From contig USGU01000008.1 of assembly GCA_900554415.1 (NCBI GenBank), positions 1 to 64,000 of the forward strand: a stretch of DNA of 64,000 nt, given 5' to 3'. Source of the DNA: an uncultured Lachnospiraceae bacterium. Lineage in GTDB: Bacteria > Bacillota > Clostridia > Lachnospirales > Lachnospiraceae. The notes under the pieces were generated by a model. The model was not told the origin of the DNA. It saw only the letters and a list, made by a program, of their open reading frames with translations, and did not search any database. Positions 1 through 9,159 of this stretch are shown piece by piece. The position numbers and the translations under genes were made by a program. Every line of letters begins with the position of its first letter. The stretch's first letter is position 1.

Positions 1-72
1 GTCAGAAAAAATAAGTTTGTGAAAATAAGTCTTGACAAAGGTCACTTCATAACAGGGAGGGTAAGAGCATAA
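1..72 (+). CDS. C-terminal end of an upstream gene (partial, uncertain)
   Basis: Frame 1 is the only forward frame open from the left edge. It runs 23 codons to a TAA at 70-72 that shares its last base with the next gene's ATG (TAATG junction). That arrangement is typical of translationally coupled ABC transporter genes, so this is probably the tail of another subunit of the same transporter, such as a second permease or the binding protein. The fragment is too short for family assignment, and an open frame of this length can arise by chance. Confidence 0.35.
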   Translation, partial: VRKNKFVKISLDKGHFITGRVRA

Positions 73-776
73 TGATACAGTCAAAATATTTTATGTTGTG
101 CCTTCAGGCAGCAATTTCTAAGATTCCAAGAAATCTGACCATGTGTTTTGTTACATTGTTGATATGCAGTGTGTTGGGACTTTTGATAGCACTTGTGAGG
201 ACTTATCGGATTCCAGTACTGGCACCGATGTTGGATGTGTTCATTGCACTTTGCAAAGCATTTCCTGCGAATCTTGTTATGTTAATCTGTGTAATGGTTT
301 ATACATACAAGTTTAATGATTTAATAGCACTGTTACACTTGAAAATGACAATCCGTGATGTGGATTTAATGTACATTGCAATAGTGGCACTGACGATTGT
401 TGCCTTGCCGGGAATTTCAGAGGTGTTTCGAAGTGGATTGCTGTCAATTCCCAAAGGACAGTTTGAAGCTGGCTATGCTGTTGGCATGACTGCATTTCAG
501 ACGTTTCGCGATATTATCTTTCCACAAATGCTTCGAATGGTAGTTCCAACTCTTACAAACAGTACTCTCTCCCTGATGAAGACAACTGCTCTGGTTAATG
601 TTATGGGAGTCAGTGATATCTTAAAAGGGGCAACGGATGCTGCGCAGGATGCATATTGTTTTCTGGAAGCATATTTGGCAGCAGCACTTGTCTTTTGGGT
701 AATAGGATTTATTATTGAACGCGTAAGCAAGTTTACAGAGAGTTATTTTTCAAGAAGTGTGAAGCAAATTGCGTAG
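72..776 (+). CDS. Amino-acid ABC transporter permease (His/Glu/Gln/Arg family)
   Basis: This 234-residue integral membrane protein should form half of the channel of a polar amino-acid importer. It has about five hydrophobic segments and a cytoplasmic EAA-type loop around residues 137-152 (EAGYAVGMTAFQ...), the coupling helix that docks on the ATPase. Length and layout fit the HisM/GlnP family. A GGGAGGG ribosome site lies about ten bases before the ATG. It is followed at 18 bases by an M20 amidohydrolase and then by the matching ATPase gene, so the three form one operon. The transported amino acid cannot be read from the sequence; an amide or N-acyl derivative is possible given the hydrolase. 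Confidence 0.85.
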   Translation: MIQSKYFMLCLQAAISKIPRNLTMCFVTLLICSVLGLLIALVRTYRIPVLAPMLDVFIALCKAFPANLVMLICVMVYTYKFNDLIALLHLKMTIRDVDLMYIAIVALTIVALPGISEVFRSGLLSIPKGQFEAGYAVGMTAFQTFRDIIFPQMLRMVVPTLTNSTLSLMKTTALVNVMGVSDILKGATDAAQDAYCFLEAYLAAALVFWVIGFIIERVSKFTESYFSRSVKQIA

Positions 777-794
777 AATGAAAAGGACAGGGAA

Positions 795-2009
795 ATGATT
801 AGTCAGGAAGAAGTATTAAAACAAGCAGAACAGGTAAGAAAGTCTGTGATTTGTCATAGAAGACAAATTCATCAGTATGCTGAAATAGGCGGAAAAGAAT
901 ATAAAACACATCAATATATTACCCAATTTATAGAAAAACTTGGACTTCCATATGAAAATGTGACGGAAACTGCAATTCTGGCAACCTTAGATACTGGAAA
1001 GAAAGGTCCACATATAGCATTGCGGGCAGATATAGATGCCTTGCCATTACATGAAAATCCTGATAATTTGCGTGGACCAAGGTGTTGCATATCGGAGCAG
1101 GAAAACACCTGTCATGCATGTGGGCATGATGCACATGCTGCTATGTTGATGGGATGTATGGAGGTATTCTGTAATATACGAGAGTATTTGAAAGGGACAA
1201 TCTACTTCTGTTTCGAAGCAGGAGAAGAAAATGGAGCAAGTTGTCATCAAATGTTAGCTGCTCTGGAAAAACGACCGGTAGATACTGTATGGGCAATTCA
1301 TGTATATGCTGCATTGGAATCAGGAAAAATCGGAATTCGGACAGGAGCATGTATGGCAGGATTTGGTGGAATTGACATTACAGTTCACGGAAAGTCGGGA
1401 CACGGTTCACGACCAGATCAGGCAATTAATCCAGTATATGTTGCCGCGGAAATTGTCACAAGTATACCTGGAGTTTTCGTAAATCAACTAGATGTTGAAA
1501 AGACGGTTACCTTCGGAGTGACCAGTATTCAAGGGGGACAGGCATTTAATGTGTTCCCTGAAAATGCACATATATGGGGCTCAATGCGTTTCTTTGATTT
1601 GGAGGAAGGGAAAAAAGCACTCCAAATCGTGAGAAAGGTGGCTGGTCACATTGCAGAAATATATGGATGTCAAGTTGAGTTTAGTAAAATGATGAACGAA
1701 GCAGGTATTCCGGTAGTAAATGACAGTAAATTAGCAGAATTAGCCAAAAGTTCCATTCGTGAGTTATATCCGAAAGATGATGCGGTTCCGGATAAGTTTC
1801 CGCTATTCTATGCATCGGAGAGCTTTAGTAATTACTGTTACAAATATCCTGGAATCATGGCTCTTCTCGGAATTAAAAATCCAGAATATGGAAGTGGAGC
1901 TGAGCATCATAATGAGAAATTCGATGTGGATGAACAGGTCTTGGATATGGGAGTAAAGTCCACTGTAAAATATGTGATAACGTTGATGGACAATGGTTTG
2001 CCTGCATAG
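795..2009 (+). CDS. M20 family amidohydrolase / N-acyl-amino-acid hydrolase
   Basis: A 404-residue cytoplasmic metallohydrolase of the M20D (HipO/AmhX/indole-acetyl-aspartate hydrolase) group, which releases amino acids from N-acyl or amide conjugates. Metal-binding motifs are visible: LRADIDALPLHE near residue 78, CHACGHDAHAAM near residue 107, the GEENGAS stretch near residue 143, and a C-terminal EHHNEKFDVDE containing the last metal histidine. The middle part (about 190-310) is the lid/dimerisation domain. It lies between the permease and ATPase genes of an amino-acid importer, so the transporter probably brings in its substrate or product. The exact substrate is not deducible. Confidence 0.85.
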   Translation: MISQEEVLKQAEQVRKSVICHRRQIHQYAEIGGKEYKTHQYITQFIEKLGLPYENVTETAILATLDTGKKGPHIALRADIDALPLHENPDNLRGPRCCISEQENTCHACGHDAHAAMLMGCMEVFCNIREYLKGTIYFCFEAGEENGASCHQMLAALEKRPVDTVWAIHVYAALESGKIGIRTGACMAGFGGIDITVHGKSGHGSRPDQAINPVYVAAEIVTSIPGVFVNQLDVEKTVTFGVTSIQGGQAFNVFPENAHIWGSMRFFDLEEGKKALQIVRKVAGHIAEIYGCQVEFSKMMNEAGIPVVNDSKLAELAKSSIRELYPKDDAVPDKFPLFYASESFSNYCYKYPGIMALLGIKNPEYGSGAEHHNEKFDVDEQVLDMGVKSTVKYVITLMDNGLPA

Positions 2010-2036
2010 GCGAACCATTTTTGGAAAGGAAGAAAT

Positions 2037-2804
2037 ATGATAGAAATTAAGAATATACATAAAAGTTTCGGGAAACTTGATGTGCTTACTGGTGCTTCTA
2101 TTAAGGTAGAGCCACATCAGGTGGTAGTGGTGTTGGGACCGAGCGGTTCTGGTAAAACGACGATGCTTCGATGTATCAATTTTCTTGAACATGCCGATAG
2201 TGGTGTGTTGACGGTTGGCGATATGACTGTGGATTTTTCGAAAGTTAAGAAAAAAGAAATTCATGAGATACGTAAGAAAGTTGGGTTTGTCTTCCAAAAT
2301 TATAATCTGTTTGCAAATAAGACTGCTTTGCAGAATGTAATGCATGGACTGGTCGTGGCAAGAAAGATGCCGAAAGAGGAAGCACGGAAGAAAGCAGAAG
2401 ATGCACTTGCATGGGTGAAATTGTCTGATAAGCTTGATTATTATCCATCTCAGTTATCAGGCGGTCAGCAGCAACGAGTTGGAATAGCCAGAGCCATCGC
2501 TTTAGAACCAGAAGTGATTCTATTTGATGAACCGACATCTGCATTAGACCCAGAACTTGTTGACGAAACATTAGAGGTTATGAAAAATGTTGCCAAACGA
2601 GGAATTACGATGCTGGTAGTGACGCATGAATTAGGATTTGCACGAGACATTGCAGATAAAGTGATTTTTATGGATGGTGGAGTTGTTGTAGAAGAAGGAA
2701 CGCCAGATGAAATATTCAATCATCCTAAAGAAGAAAGGACAAAGCAATTTCTGGCAAGAATTATAGCGACAAAATCATTTCATACAGATGAGATGAAAAA
2801 TTAA
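2037..2804 (+). CDS. Amino-acid ABC transporter ATP-binding protein
   Basis: A 255-residue ATPase of the GlnQ/HisP type that powers the importer encoded just upstream. It carries Walker [10 protein letters not shown] (about residue 34), a Q-loop in VFQNYNLF, the signature LSGGQQQR (about 141), Walker [13 protein letters not shown] and the switch histidine in VVTHE. Its start is 27 bases after the amidohydrolase stop and has the ribosome site GGAAAGGAAG. A strong rho-independent terminator follows, so this is the last gene of the operon. No binding-protein gene is visible in the window; it is probably to the left of the edge. Confidence 0.92.
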   Translation: MIEIKNIHKSFGKLDVLTGASIKVEPHQVVVVLGPSGSGKTTMLRCINFLEHADSGVLTVGDMTVDFSKVKKKEIHEIRKKVGFVFQNYNLFANKTALQNVMHGLVVARKMPKEEARKKAEDALAWVKLSDKLDYYPSQLSGGQQQRVGIARAIALEPEVILFDEPTSALDPELVDETLEVMKNVAKRGITMLVVTHELGFARDIADKVIFMDGGVVVEEGTPDEIFNHPKEERTKQFLARIIATKSFHTDEMKN

Positions 2805-2814
2805 ATAAGAAAGA

Positions 2815-2862
2815 GGCTGTCAGGCAACGAATGAGATTCTAATCCTGGCAGCCTTATTTTTT
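2815..2862 (+). terminator. Rho-independent terminator of the amino-acid ABC operon
   Basis: Ten-base arms GGCTGTCAGG and CCTGGCAGCC pair with one G-U, with a 19-base loop between them, and are followed by TTATTTTTT. It starts ten bases after the ATPase stop codon. Confidence 0.85.
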
Positions 2863-2871
2863 ATCTTAGTA

Positions 2872-2899
2872 TTGCATTCTCAATGGTTTTATGTATAAT
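2872..2899 (+). promoter_or_regulatory. Sigma-A-type promoter for the polyamine operon
   Basis: TTGCAT (2872-2877), a 16-base spacer and TATAAT (2894-2899). It lies just after the previous terminator and about 60 bases before the GTG start of the XRE-cupin gene. There is room for autoregulation by that protein; a downstream dyad is not obvious. Confidence 0.6.
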
Positions 2900-2959
2900 A
2901 AGTAGTTGTCAGGTAATTATGAAAAAAAAGTATAGTATTACAAAACCGGAGGTGAGATT

Positions 2960-3493
2960 GTGGATATTGGAAAGAAGCTTAAGGAATTACGTCTGCAGAA
3001 TGATCTGACGCTGAGCGACCTTGCTTCAAGAAGTGAACTGACAAAAGGTTTTCTATCACAGGTAGAACGTAATCAGACTGCACCGAGTATTGCAACATTA
3101 GAAGATATTCTGGAAGCACTTGGAACGAATCTGTCTGAATTTTTCCGGGAAGAGGAAGAGACACAGATTGTTTTTGGCGTGCAGGACTTTTTTGAGGATA
3201 AGCAGGATGATTACACCATAGAATGGGTGATTCCCAATGCACAGAAGAATCAGATGGAGCCGATTTTGCTCACATTAGCTCCGCATAAGAGGAGTCAGGA
3301 AATGGTAGCTCATCACGGAGAAGAATTCGGTTATGTATTAAAGGGAAATGTGACGTTGGTGCGTGGCAATAAGAAATATAAATTAAAGGCACAGGAAACC
3401 TTTTATTTAGATGGAACGAAAAGCCATTACTTATATAATCATGGAAGTAATGAGGCCAAGGTGTTGTGGATAACAACACCGCCAATGTTTTAG
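2960..3493 (+). CDS. XRE-family regulator with C-terminal cupin, polyamine operon
   Basis: A 177-residue DNA-binding protein with an N-terminal Cro/C1-type helix-turn-helix (residues 5-60: tandem LSDLASRSELTKGFLSQVE and LEDILEALGTNLSEFF) and a C-terminal cupin_2 barrel (about 105-175, including HHGEEFGYVLKG). This is the PuuR/SutR-like layout, in which the cupin senses a small ligand. It is read from a GTG start with an AGGTGAG-type ribosome site. It is the first gene of a run ending 17 bases before potA, so it most likely controls polyamine uptake; binding of a polyamine by the cupin is inference. Confidence 0.85.
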   Translation: MDIGKKLKELRLQNDLTLSDLASRSELTKGFLSQVERNQTAPSIATLEDILEALGTNLSEFFREEEETQIVFGVQDFFEDKQDDYTIEWVIPNAQKNQMEPILLTLAPHKRSQEMVAHHGEEFGYVLKGNVTLVRGNKKYKLKAQETFYLDGTKSHYLYNHGSNEAKVLWITTPPMF

Positions 3494-3510
3494 GAAGGAG
3501 AAGGTGAGAG

Positions 3511-5088
3511 ATGGAGGAAAAGAAACTGATTGAGTTTCGAAATATTGTCAAGAATTTTGACGGACAGATTGTATTAAAAGGTGTCAATCTTGATATTTAT
3601 GAAAATGAATTTGTAACCCTGCTCGGACCAAGCGGATGCGGAAAAACTACTCTGCTTCGTATTCTGGGGGGATTTTTGGATGCGGATGAGGGAAAAGTGA
3701 TCTTCGATGGAGAAGAAATCAGCCAGAAACCACCATATGAAAGGGAACTGAACACGGTATTTCAGAAGTATGCGCTGTTTCCACATTTGAGTGTATATGA
3801 AAATATTGCATTTGGACTGAAAATCAAGAAAATGAGTAAGGATATCATTGACCAGAAGGTTATGAAAATGTTAAAGCTCATTGGTCTGGAAGGGTATGAG
3901 GATAAGAATACAACATTACTTTCCGGTGGACAGCAGCAGAGGGTTGCCATTGCCCGTGCACTGGTAAATGAGCCGAAGGTGCTGCTTCTGGATGAGCCGC
4001 TTGCCGCTTTGGACTTAAAGCTCCGTAAGGAAATGCAGTATGAGCTGAAACGTATTCAGCAGGAAGTAGGAATCACCTTTATTTTCGTTACTCATGACCA
4101 GGAAGAAGCGCTTACCATGTCGGATAAGATTGTGGTTATGAAAAATGGTGAGATTTTACAGATTGGTACTCCGCAGGAAATTTACAATGAACCGGCTAAC
4201 CGGTATGTGGCAAACTTTATTGGTGAGAGCAATATTATCTCAGGCACTATGTTGGAAGATTATAAAGTACGGTTTGACGATATTACCTTTGACTGCGTAG
4301 ATTTTGGATTTAAAGAAAACGAGAAGGTTGATGTGGTTATCCGGCCAGAAGATATTGATATCGTAGATGTGAAAGACGGTAAGATGACAGGAGAGGTCTT
4401 AAGTGTACTCTTTAAGGGTGTTCACTATGAGATTATCGTAGAGACAGTTCCAGGTACCAGTGTTACCGTAAATATGCGCGTGATCCATAATCAGGATGTT
4501 ACCAGTAAGGACGGTAAGGAAAAGATTAGTGCAAACAACTTCTATGTGGATGTGGAAGATGTAAAGGATTTGGATGACAAGGAAATCATTGCCCGTTCCA
4601 ATGCACAGGCATGGGACCCGGTAAGTGATGAATATATCTCCATTGCCAAGCTGGAATACGATTTATCGGAAGAAGAAGGACAGTATCCGGTTACATTCTC
4701 CACTTCTAACGGAACCAGTGTGGAACGTACCATTTTCGTAGTCAATCAGCCATTCGTTAAGAATGAAAAGGCAAATGAAGCGGTTATGGCATTTAACTTT
4801 GTCAAGACAGTAGATGAAATCTTAGAGTCTCAGGCACTGGATACAGATTTGAAAACATGGGCAAATGCACAGGGATGGAAACTGAGCAACGAAGAAGAAA
4901 GCGTGGATATCAGTGTAGATTATGATTTTGAACCGGAGGAAGTCAAAGAGGGAGTTTATAAGATTACTTTCTCTACAGCAGGACGGGAATTTAAGATTCA
5001 TACTACCGATTATACAGAGGAAGGTCAGGAGGTCGGTCTGACATTCTTCCCGGAAGATATTCATGTTATGCCGAAGGTAATATACTAA
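3511..5088 (+). CDS. potA: Spermidine/putrescine ABC transporter ATPase PotA with large internal insertion
   Basis: This ATPase drives polyamine import with PotB and PotC-D encoded next. The ABC domain (residues 1-235) is canonical: [28 protein letters not shown] and FVTHDQEEA. The TOBE-type regulatory domain begins normally and reaches [12 protein letters not shown] near residue 300-312, then resumes only at EFKIHTTD near residue 492 and ends with the usual FFPEDIHVM. Between them are about 180 extra residues holding two related Ig-like repeats (each with a NAQ-x-W motif and a YPVTFST or YKITFST end). At 525 residues it is far longer than the usual 350 or so. Reading frame and codon use are unbroken, so it looks like a true domain insertion. 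Function as PotA is secure; the role of the insert is unknown. Confidence 0.93.
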   Translation: MEEKKLIEFRNIVKNFDGQIVLKGVNLDIYENEFVTLLGPSGCGKTTLLRILGGFLDADEGKVIFDGEEISQKPPYERELNTVFQKYALFPHLSVYENIAFGLKIKKMSKDIIDQKVMKMLKLIGLEGYEDKNTTLLSGGQQQRVAIARALVNEPKVLLLDEPLAALDLKLRKEMQYELKRIQQEVGITFIFVTHDQEEALTMSDKIVVMKNGEILQIGTPQEIYNEPANRYVANFIGESNIISGTMLEDYKVRFDDITFDCVDFGFKENEKVDVVIRPEDIDIVDVKDGKMTGEVLSVLFKGVHYEIIVETVPGTSVTVNMRVIHNQDVTSKDGKEKISANNFYVDVEDVKDLDDKEIIARSNAQAWDPVSDEYISIAKLEYDLSEEEGQYPVTFSTSNGTSVERTIFVVNQPFVKNEKANEAVMAFNFVKTVDEILESQALDTDLKTWANAQGWKLSNEEESVDISVDYDFEPEEVKEGVYKITFSTAGREFKIHTTDYTEEGQEVGLTFFPEDIHVMPKVIY

Positions 5089-5089
5089 G

Positions 5090-5926
5090 ATGAAGAAATT
5101 TTCACAATTAGCAATCCCATATATGATCTGGGCGGGACTGATGCTGATTCTCCCGATGGCTCTGATTGCATTATATTCCATCGTTGAGCCGGGAAACAGT
5201 ATCATATCCTTTTCCCTTACACTGGAGCATTACGTCAAATTTTTCACCGACCCTGATTTTTTGATTATACTTTGGCGCTCCATTGTGATTGCATTAAAAA
5301 CAACGGTTATCTGTCTGCTTCTCGGATACCCGGCAGCATATTTTATTGCAAGAAGCAGCGAGAAAATGCAGAACATTCTGGTGCTTTGCATTACGCTTCC
5401 AACCTGGATCAATATGCTGGTCCGCACCTATGCATGGATTGGACTTTTGAGCGAAGGCGGTATGATACAGCGATTTTTCAGTCTTTTCGGACTGGGAAAT
5501 ACAGAACTTCTCTATACAGAGGGAGCAGTCCTGCTTGGAATGGTGTACAACTTTATTCCGTTTATGATTCTGCAGATTAATACTTCTTTATGTAAAATGG
5601 ACCATTCCCTTCTGGAGGCAAGTGCGGATCTGGGGGCAAACCCGGTACAGGCATTTTTACGGGTAACACTGCCGCTTTCCCTTCCGGGAGTCATTAACGG
5701 AATTACACTTGTATTTCTGCCGGCAGTCAGTTCTTTCTTTATTCCAAAGCTGCTTGGAGGCGGACAGTACTTCCTGATTGGTAACCTGATTGAGAATCAG
5801 TTTATCACCGTGGGAGAATGGAACTTCGGAAGTGCTATTTCCATGATTATGGCGGCAATCATGATGCTGCTTATGATGTTGGTGCGTAAAGTGGAAGTCA
5901 GAAACAGAGGCGGAAAGGAGAAGTAA
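5090..5926 (+). CDS. potB: Spermidine/putrescine ABC transporter permease PotB
   Basis: A 278-residue inner-membrane permease with about six transmembrane helices. The binding-protein-dependent transport signature lies around residues 178-200 (LLEASADLGANPVQAFLRVTLP), and the N terminus has the family's LILPMALIALYS. It begins one base after the potA stop (TAAGATG), so translation is coupled. It pairs with the fused permease/binding protein encoded six bases downstream. Confidence 0.93.
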   Translation: MKKFSQLAIPYMIWAGLMLILPMALIALYSIVEPGNSIISFSLTLEHYVKFFTDPDFLIILWRSIVIALKTTVICLLLGYPAAYFIARSSEKMQNILVLCITLPTWINMLVRTYAWIGLLSEGGMIQRFFSLFGLGNTELLYTEGAVLLGMVYNFIPFMILQINTSLCKMDHSLLEASADLGANPVQAFLRVTLPLSLPGVINGITLVFLPAVSSFFIPKLLGGGQYFLIGNLIENQFITVGEWNFGSAISMIMAAIMMLLMMLVRKVEVRNRGGKEK

Positions 5927-5931
5927 TTATT

Positions 5932-7821
5932 ATGAAGAAGAAAAAACGTACTTTTGGCTCGATTTTGATGATTTTAATGATTATCTTCTTTTATCTGCCG
6001 ATTTTATACATGATTATTTTCTCATTTAACGATGGAAAATCCTTGACAGCCTTTACCGGATTTTCCCTGCGCTGGTATAAGCATATGTTGGATTCCGGAG
6101 ATATGATGGAAGCTCTTTATACCACTTTTGGTGTGGCAATTCTGGCAACCGTTATTTCGACTGTAGTGGGAACCATTACGGCTATCGGACTGAGTAAATC
6201 AAAGAAAATTATCCGTGATGTGGTGGATCAGATTAATAATCTGCCGATGATGAATCCGGATATTGTAACTGCTATTGGATTTATGCTGCTGTTCGTCACT
6301 TTCCGTGTGGAAAAGGGATATGCCACCATGCTGCTTGCACATATTGCATTTTGTATTCCATATGTCATGTTGTCTGTAATGCCGAAAATCCGTTCCTTGG
6401 ATAAGAACCTGGCAGACGCAGCTATGGATCTGGGGGCGACACCTTGGCAGGCTCTTACCAAAGTCATTGTGCCGCAGATTACACCGGGAATTATTTCCGG
6501 GGCTTTGATTGCATTTACCATGTCGGTGGACGATTTTATCATTTCTTATTTCGTAACCGGACGTGGGATAAAGAACTTAAGTATTATGGTTTATACCATG
6601 AGTAAACGTGTGAACCCAAGTATCAATGCTATTTCTACACTGGTGGTGGTAATTATCACGATTGCGTTGGTTCTGCTGAATGTGATTCCAATGTTTGCGA
6701 AGAAGAAAGAGATGCTAAGTGGAAATCGCAGACGGAAAGTTCTGGTTCCTGTTGCAGCAATTGTGACTATTGCATTGCTGGGGGGCGTGTTCTATTACCA
6801 TGGAGGAAGCAGTGCAAGACCATTTGAAGGACAGACCCTGCATATTTATAACTGGGGCGAATACACAGGAGAAAATATTATCAGTGATTTTGAAGAAGAA
6901 ACAGGGGCCAAAGTGGTGATGGAAAACTTTGATTCCAACGAGCAGATGTATATCAAGGTTGCAAATGGGGAATCTTTCGATCTTCTTGTTCCGAGTGATT
7001 ATATGATACAGCGTCTGATAGAAGAAGATTATCTTCAGAAATTAGATAAGTCCAAACTGGACTGCATGGATAAGCTGGCCGATTACGTGAAAGGACTTCC
7101 TTATGACCCGGACAATGAATATTCAGTACCATATTTCTGGGGAACGGTTGGAATCGTTTATGATAAGACAAATGTTGACCTTGCGGATTTGGAAAAAGAG
7201 GGCTATAACATTTTCTTGGATGAGAAATATAAAGGCGATATTTATCTGTATGATTCAGAACGAGATTCCTTTATGATGGCATTAAAGGCTCTTGGATATT
7301 CCATGAATACAGAAAATGAATCCGAGATTCAGGAAGCTTATGACTGGCTGGTGCAGTGTGTGCAGACCATGAAGCCGGAAATCGTAACGGATGAAATCAT
7401 TGACAACATGGCGCAGGGCAGAAAGGCACTGGGACTGATTTATTCCGGAGATGCAGCTTATGTCATGAGTGAAAATGAAGATATGGGATTCTATCTGCCG
7501 ACGGAGGGAACCAACCTCTGGTCAGATGCCATGGTCATTCCAAAGAATGCAAAGAATCCGGAACTGGCTCATGCCTATATCAACTTTGCATCGGATTATG
7601 AAGGTGCATATGATAATTCCAGTTATGTAGGCTATACCTCAGCTAACAAAGAGGTTATGGAAGACCTTTATGGGGAAGGCGGAGAGTATGAAGGCATTGA
7701 TGCTTATATGCCGAGAGTCGGATATGAGAAAGATGAAGTCTTTGTATACAATGAAGATACCAAAAAGATTATCAGTAACTTGTGGAGTAAGGTAAAAATA
7801 GCTGCAAGTAATGCAAAATAA
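5932..7821 (+). CDS. potCD: Fused PotC permease - PotD polyamine-binding protein
   Basis: A 629-residue single chain combining two normally separate subunits. Residues 1-262 are a PotC-type permease (six helices; EAA loop LADAAMDLGATPWQALTKV near residue 160). A basic linker and an additional membrane helix (about 266-288, VLVPVAAIVTIALLGGVF) lead to an extracellular solute-binding domain (about 295-629) starting with LHIYNWGEYTGENI, the PotD family hallmark. The extra helix replaces the lipoprotein anchor, tethering the binding domain beside the pore. Such fusions are known in several Gram-positive groups. No break in the frame is seen. A strong terminator follows, making it the last gene of the operon. 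Confidence 0.92.
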   Translation: MKKKKRTFGSILMILMIIFFYLPILYMIIFSFNDGKSLTAFTGFSLRWYKHMLDSGDMMEALYTTFGVAILATVISTVVGTITAIGLSKSKKIIRDVVDQINNLPMMNPDIVTAIGFMLLFVTFRVEKGYATMLLAHIAFCIPYVMLSVMPKIRSLDKNLADAAMDLGATPWQALTKVIVPQITPGIISGALIAFTMSVDDFIISYFVTGRGIKNLSIMVYTMSKRVNPSINAISTLVVVIITIALVLLNVIPMFAKKKEMLSGNRRRKVLVPVAAIVTIALLGGVFYYHGGSSARPFEGQTLHIYNWGEYTGENIISDFEEETGAKVVMENFDSNEQMYIKVANGESFDLLVPSDYMIQRLIEEDYLQKLDKSKLDCMDKLADYVKGLPYDPDNEYSVPYFWGTVGIVYDKTNVDLADLEKEGYNIFLDEKYKGDIYLYDSERDSFMMALKALGYSMNTENESEIQEAYDWLVQCVQTMKPEIVTDEIIDNMAQGRKALGLIYSGDAAYVMSENEDMGFYLPTEGTNLWSDAMVIPKNAKNPELAHAYINFASDYEGAYDNSSYVGYTSANKEVMEDLYGEGGEYEGIDAYMPRVGYEKDEVFVYNEDTKKIISNLWSKVKIAASNAK

Positions 7822-7839
7822 TGACGTTTTATAGAAGAT

Positions 7840-7893
7840 AAGTCGTAGCTTGTCGTAGTCTGTCGGACGAAACAAGCATACGACTTATTTTTT
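7840..7893 (+). terminator. Rho-independent terminator of the pot operon
   Basis: Arms AAGTCGTAGCTTGT and ACAAGCATACGACTT pair over 14 bp with one bulged base, followed by ATTTTTT. It begins 18 bases after the potCD stop. Confidence 0.9.
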
Positions 7894-7967
7894 GCTGAAA
7901 TTTTATCACATAAAATGGGAAAATATGGTACAATGTTAAAAAGGTAAAAATATAAAAGAGGTTTTTT

Positions 7968-8996
7968 ATGGAACACGATAAAGGAAATGTATTGAATAGT
8001 GCTACAATAGAAAAAGAACTGGAGATACAGTCTACATTATTGGATTGCGTACGGACACTTTCAGAGATAGAGGACACAAGGCTTGCAATTGACTCTTTTC
8101 TGAAAATTTTGGCTGAATATTATCAGGCTGACCGTGCTTATATTTTTGAATTTTCAAATGATAATCAGAAGATGGATAATACATATGAGTGGTGCAAAGA
8201 AGGTGTGGTTCCGGCCATAGACATTCTTCAGAATCTGGATATCCATCTGATCGATCTATGGATGGACAAGTTTATGCAGGGGGGAGCATTCTATCTGTCT
8301 TCACTTGAGCATCAGTATGCGAAGGACTCGAATGAATACCGCATTCTGCATGGGCAGAATATAGAGAGTCTGATTGCAGCACCGCTTATGAAGAACAAAG
8401 ATATTGTAGGGTTTGTTGGAGTGGACAACCCTACTATCAATATTGATTCCAAGGTGCTCATTGTATCGATTACTTCATTTATTTATAATGATATCAGGCG
8501 AAGAAAGAATATGGAGATGCTCAGAAAGCTGAGTTACTTTGATTCCCTTACCAATGCCTATAACCGGAATGCATATTTTGATGAACTGGAAAAGCTAGAG
8601 AAAGAGAGTGAAGGAACGCTTGGGATTGTTTATGTGGATGTGAATGGACTGAAACGGGTAAATGATACCCTGGGACATAAAGCAGGGGACCGACTGATTG
8701 TCAGTGTCGCAGATAAGTTGTTTCAGTATCTGCCGGGTGGGGAAGTATACCGGACTGGTGGTGATGAATTTATTGTATTCTGCAAAAATATATCAGAAAC
8801 AGAATTTCAGATTATGATAGATAATCTGCAGAACAGTTGGAATGAAGAAAGTTCAGCTGCGACAGGCGATATCTGGATAGATAAGATTGAACAGGTGGAA
8901 AGCAAGGTATCTGCGGCAGAAAAGAAGATGTATGTAAGAAAACGAAAATTTTATGAGCGGCGGGGAATGGACCGCAGGGGCGATGCCCGGAGATAA
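7968..8996 (+). CDS. GAF-GGDEF diguanylate cyclase
   Basis: A 342-residue cytoplasmic signalling protein. An N-terminal GAF domain (about 25-170; ILAEYYQADRAYIFEF, LIAAPLMKNKDIVGFVGVDNP) is followed by a GGDEF domain (about 185-325) with intact catalytic motif TGGDEF and the substrate-binding segment DVNGLKRVNDTLGHKAGD, so cyclic-di-GMP synthesis is expected. No EAL domain and no transmembrane segment is seen. The cyclase domain is slightly short at its end and finishes in an arginine-rich tail. It is monocistronic, preceded by the pot terminator with a TACAAT -10-like element at 7929, and read from an AGAGG ribosome site. The GAF ligand is unknown. Confidence 0.88.
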   Translation: MEHDKGNVLNSATIEKELEIQSTLLDCVRTLSEIEDTRLAIDSFLKILAEYYQADRAYIFEFSNDNQKMDNTYEWCKEGVVPAIDILQNLDIHLIDLWMDKFMQGGAFYLSSLEHQYAKDSNEYRILHGQNIESLIAAPLMKNKDIVGFVGVDNPTINIDSKVLIVSITSFIYNDIRRRKNMEMLRKLSYFDSLTNAYNRNAYFDELEKLEKESEGTLGIVYVDVNGLKRVNDTLGHKAGDRLIVSVADKLFQYLPGGEVYRTGGDEFIVFCKNISETEFQIMIDNLQNSWNEESSAATGDIWIDKIEQVESKVSAAEKKMYVRKRKFYERRGMDRRGDARR

Positions 8997-9006
8997 AGAG
9001 GAAAAA

Positions 9007-9069
9007 CAGGCTTACCAGTGTGATTTGGATACATATTCTGAGGATGTGTATCTGAACTGGGTAAGCCTG
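9007..9069 (+). terminator. Long nested hairpin after the GAF-GGDEF gene, possible terminator
   Basis: Outer arms CAGGCTTACCAGT and ACTGGGTAAGCCTG pair with one bulge, and inner arms GATACATA and TGTGTATC also pair, giving a 63-base extended hairpin. It starts 10 bases after the cyclase stop. The following run is only ATTTCG, so termination would be weak. It also ends just 13 bases before the cysE -35 element, so a regulatory role is possible. Confidence 0.5.
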
Positions 9070-9082
9070 ATTTCGTATCTGG

Positions 9083-9111
9083 TTGACAAATGTAAGGCAT
9101 AGGCATAAAAT
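9083..9111 (+). promoter_or_regulatory. Promoter of the serine acetyltransferase gene
   Basis: TTGACA (9083-9088), a 17-base spacer and TAAAAT (9106-9111). This near-consensus sigma-A promoter lies about 50 bases ahead of the chosen start. No T-box or S-box fits in the short leader. Confidence 0.75.
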
Positions 9112-9159
9112 AAATATACTAAAAAAGAAGTTGCAAAAATGAGTGTGGGAGGAAAGAAA

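Noticed and set aside
33..38. TTGACA near the left edge
   Set aside because: No -10 element at a proper distance; the sequence there is GGAGGG of the ribosome site.
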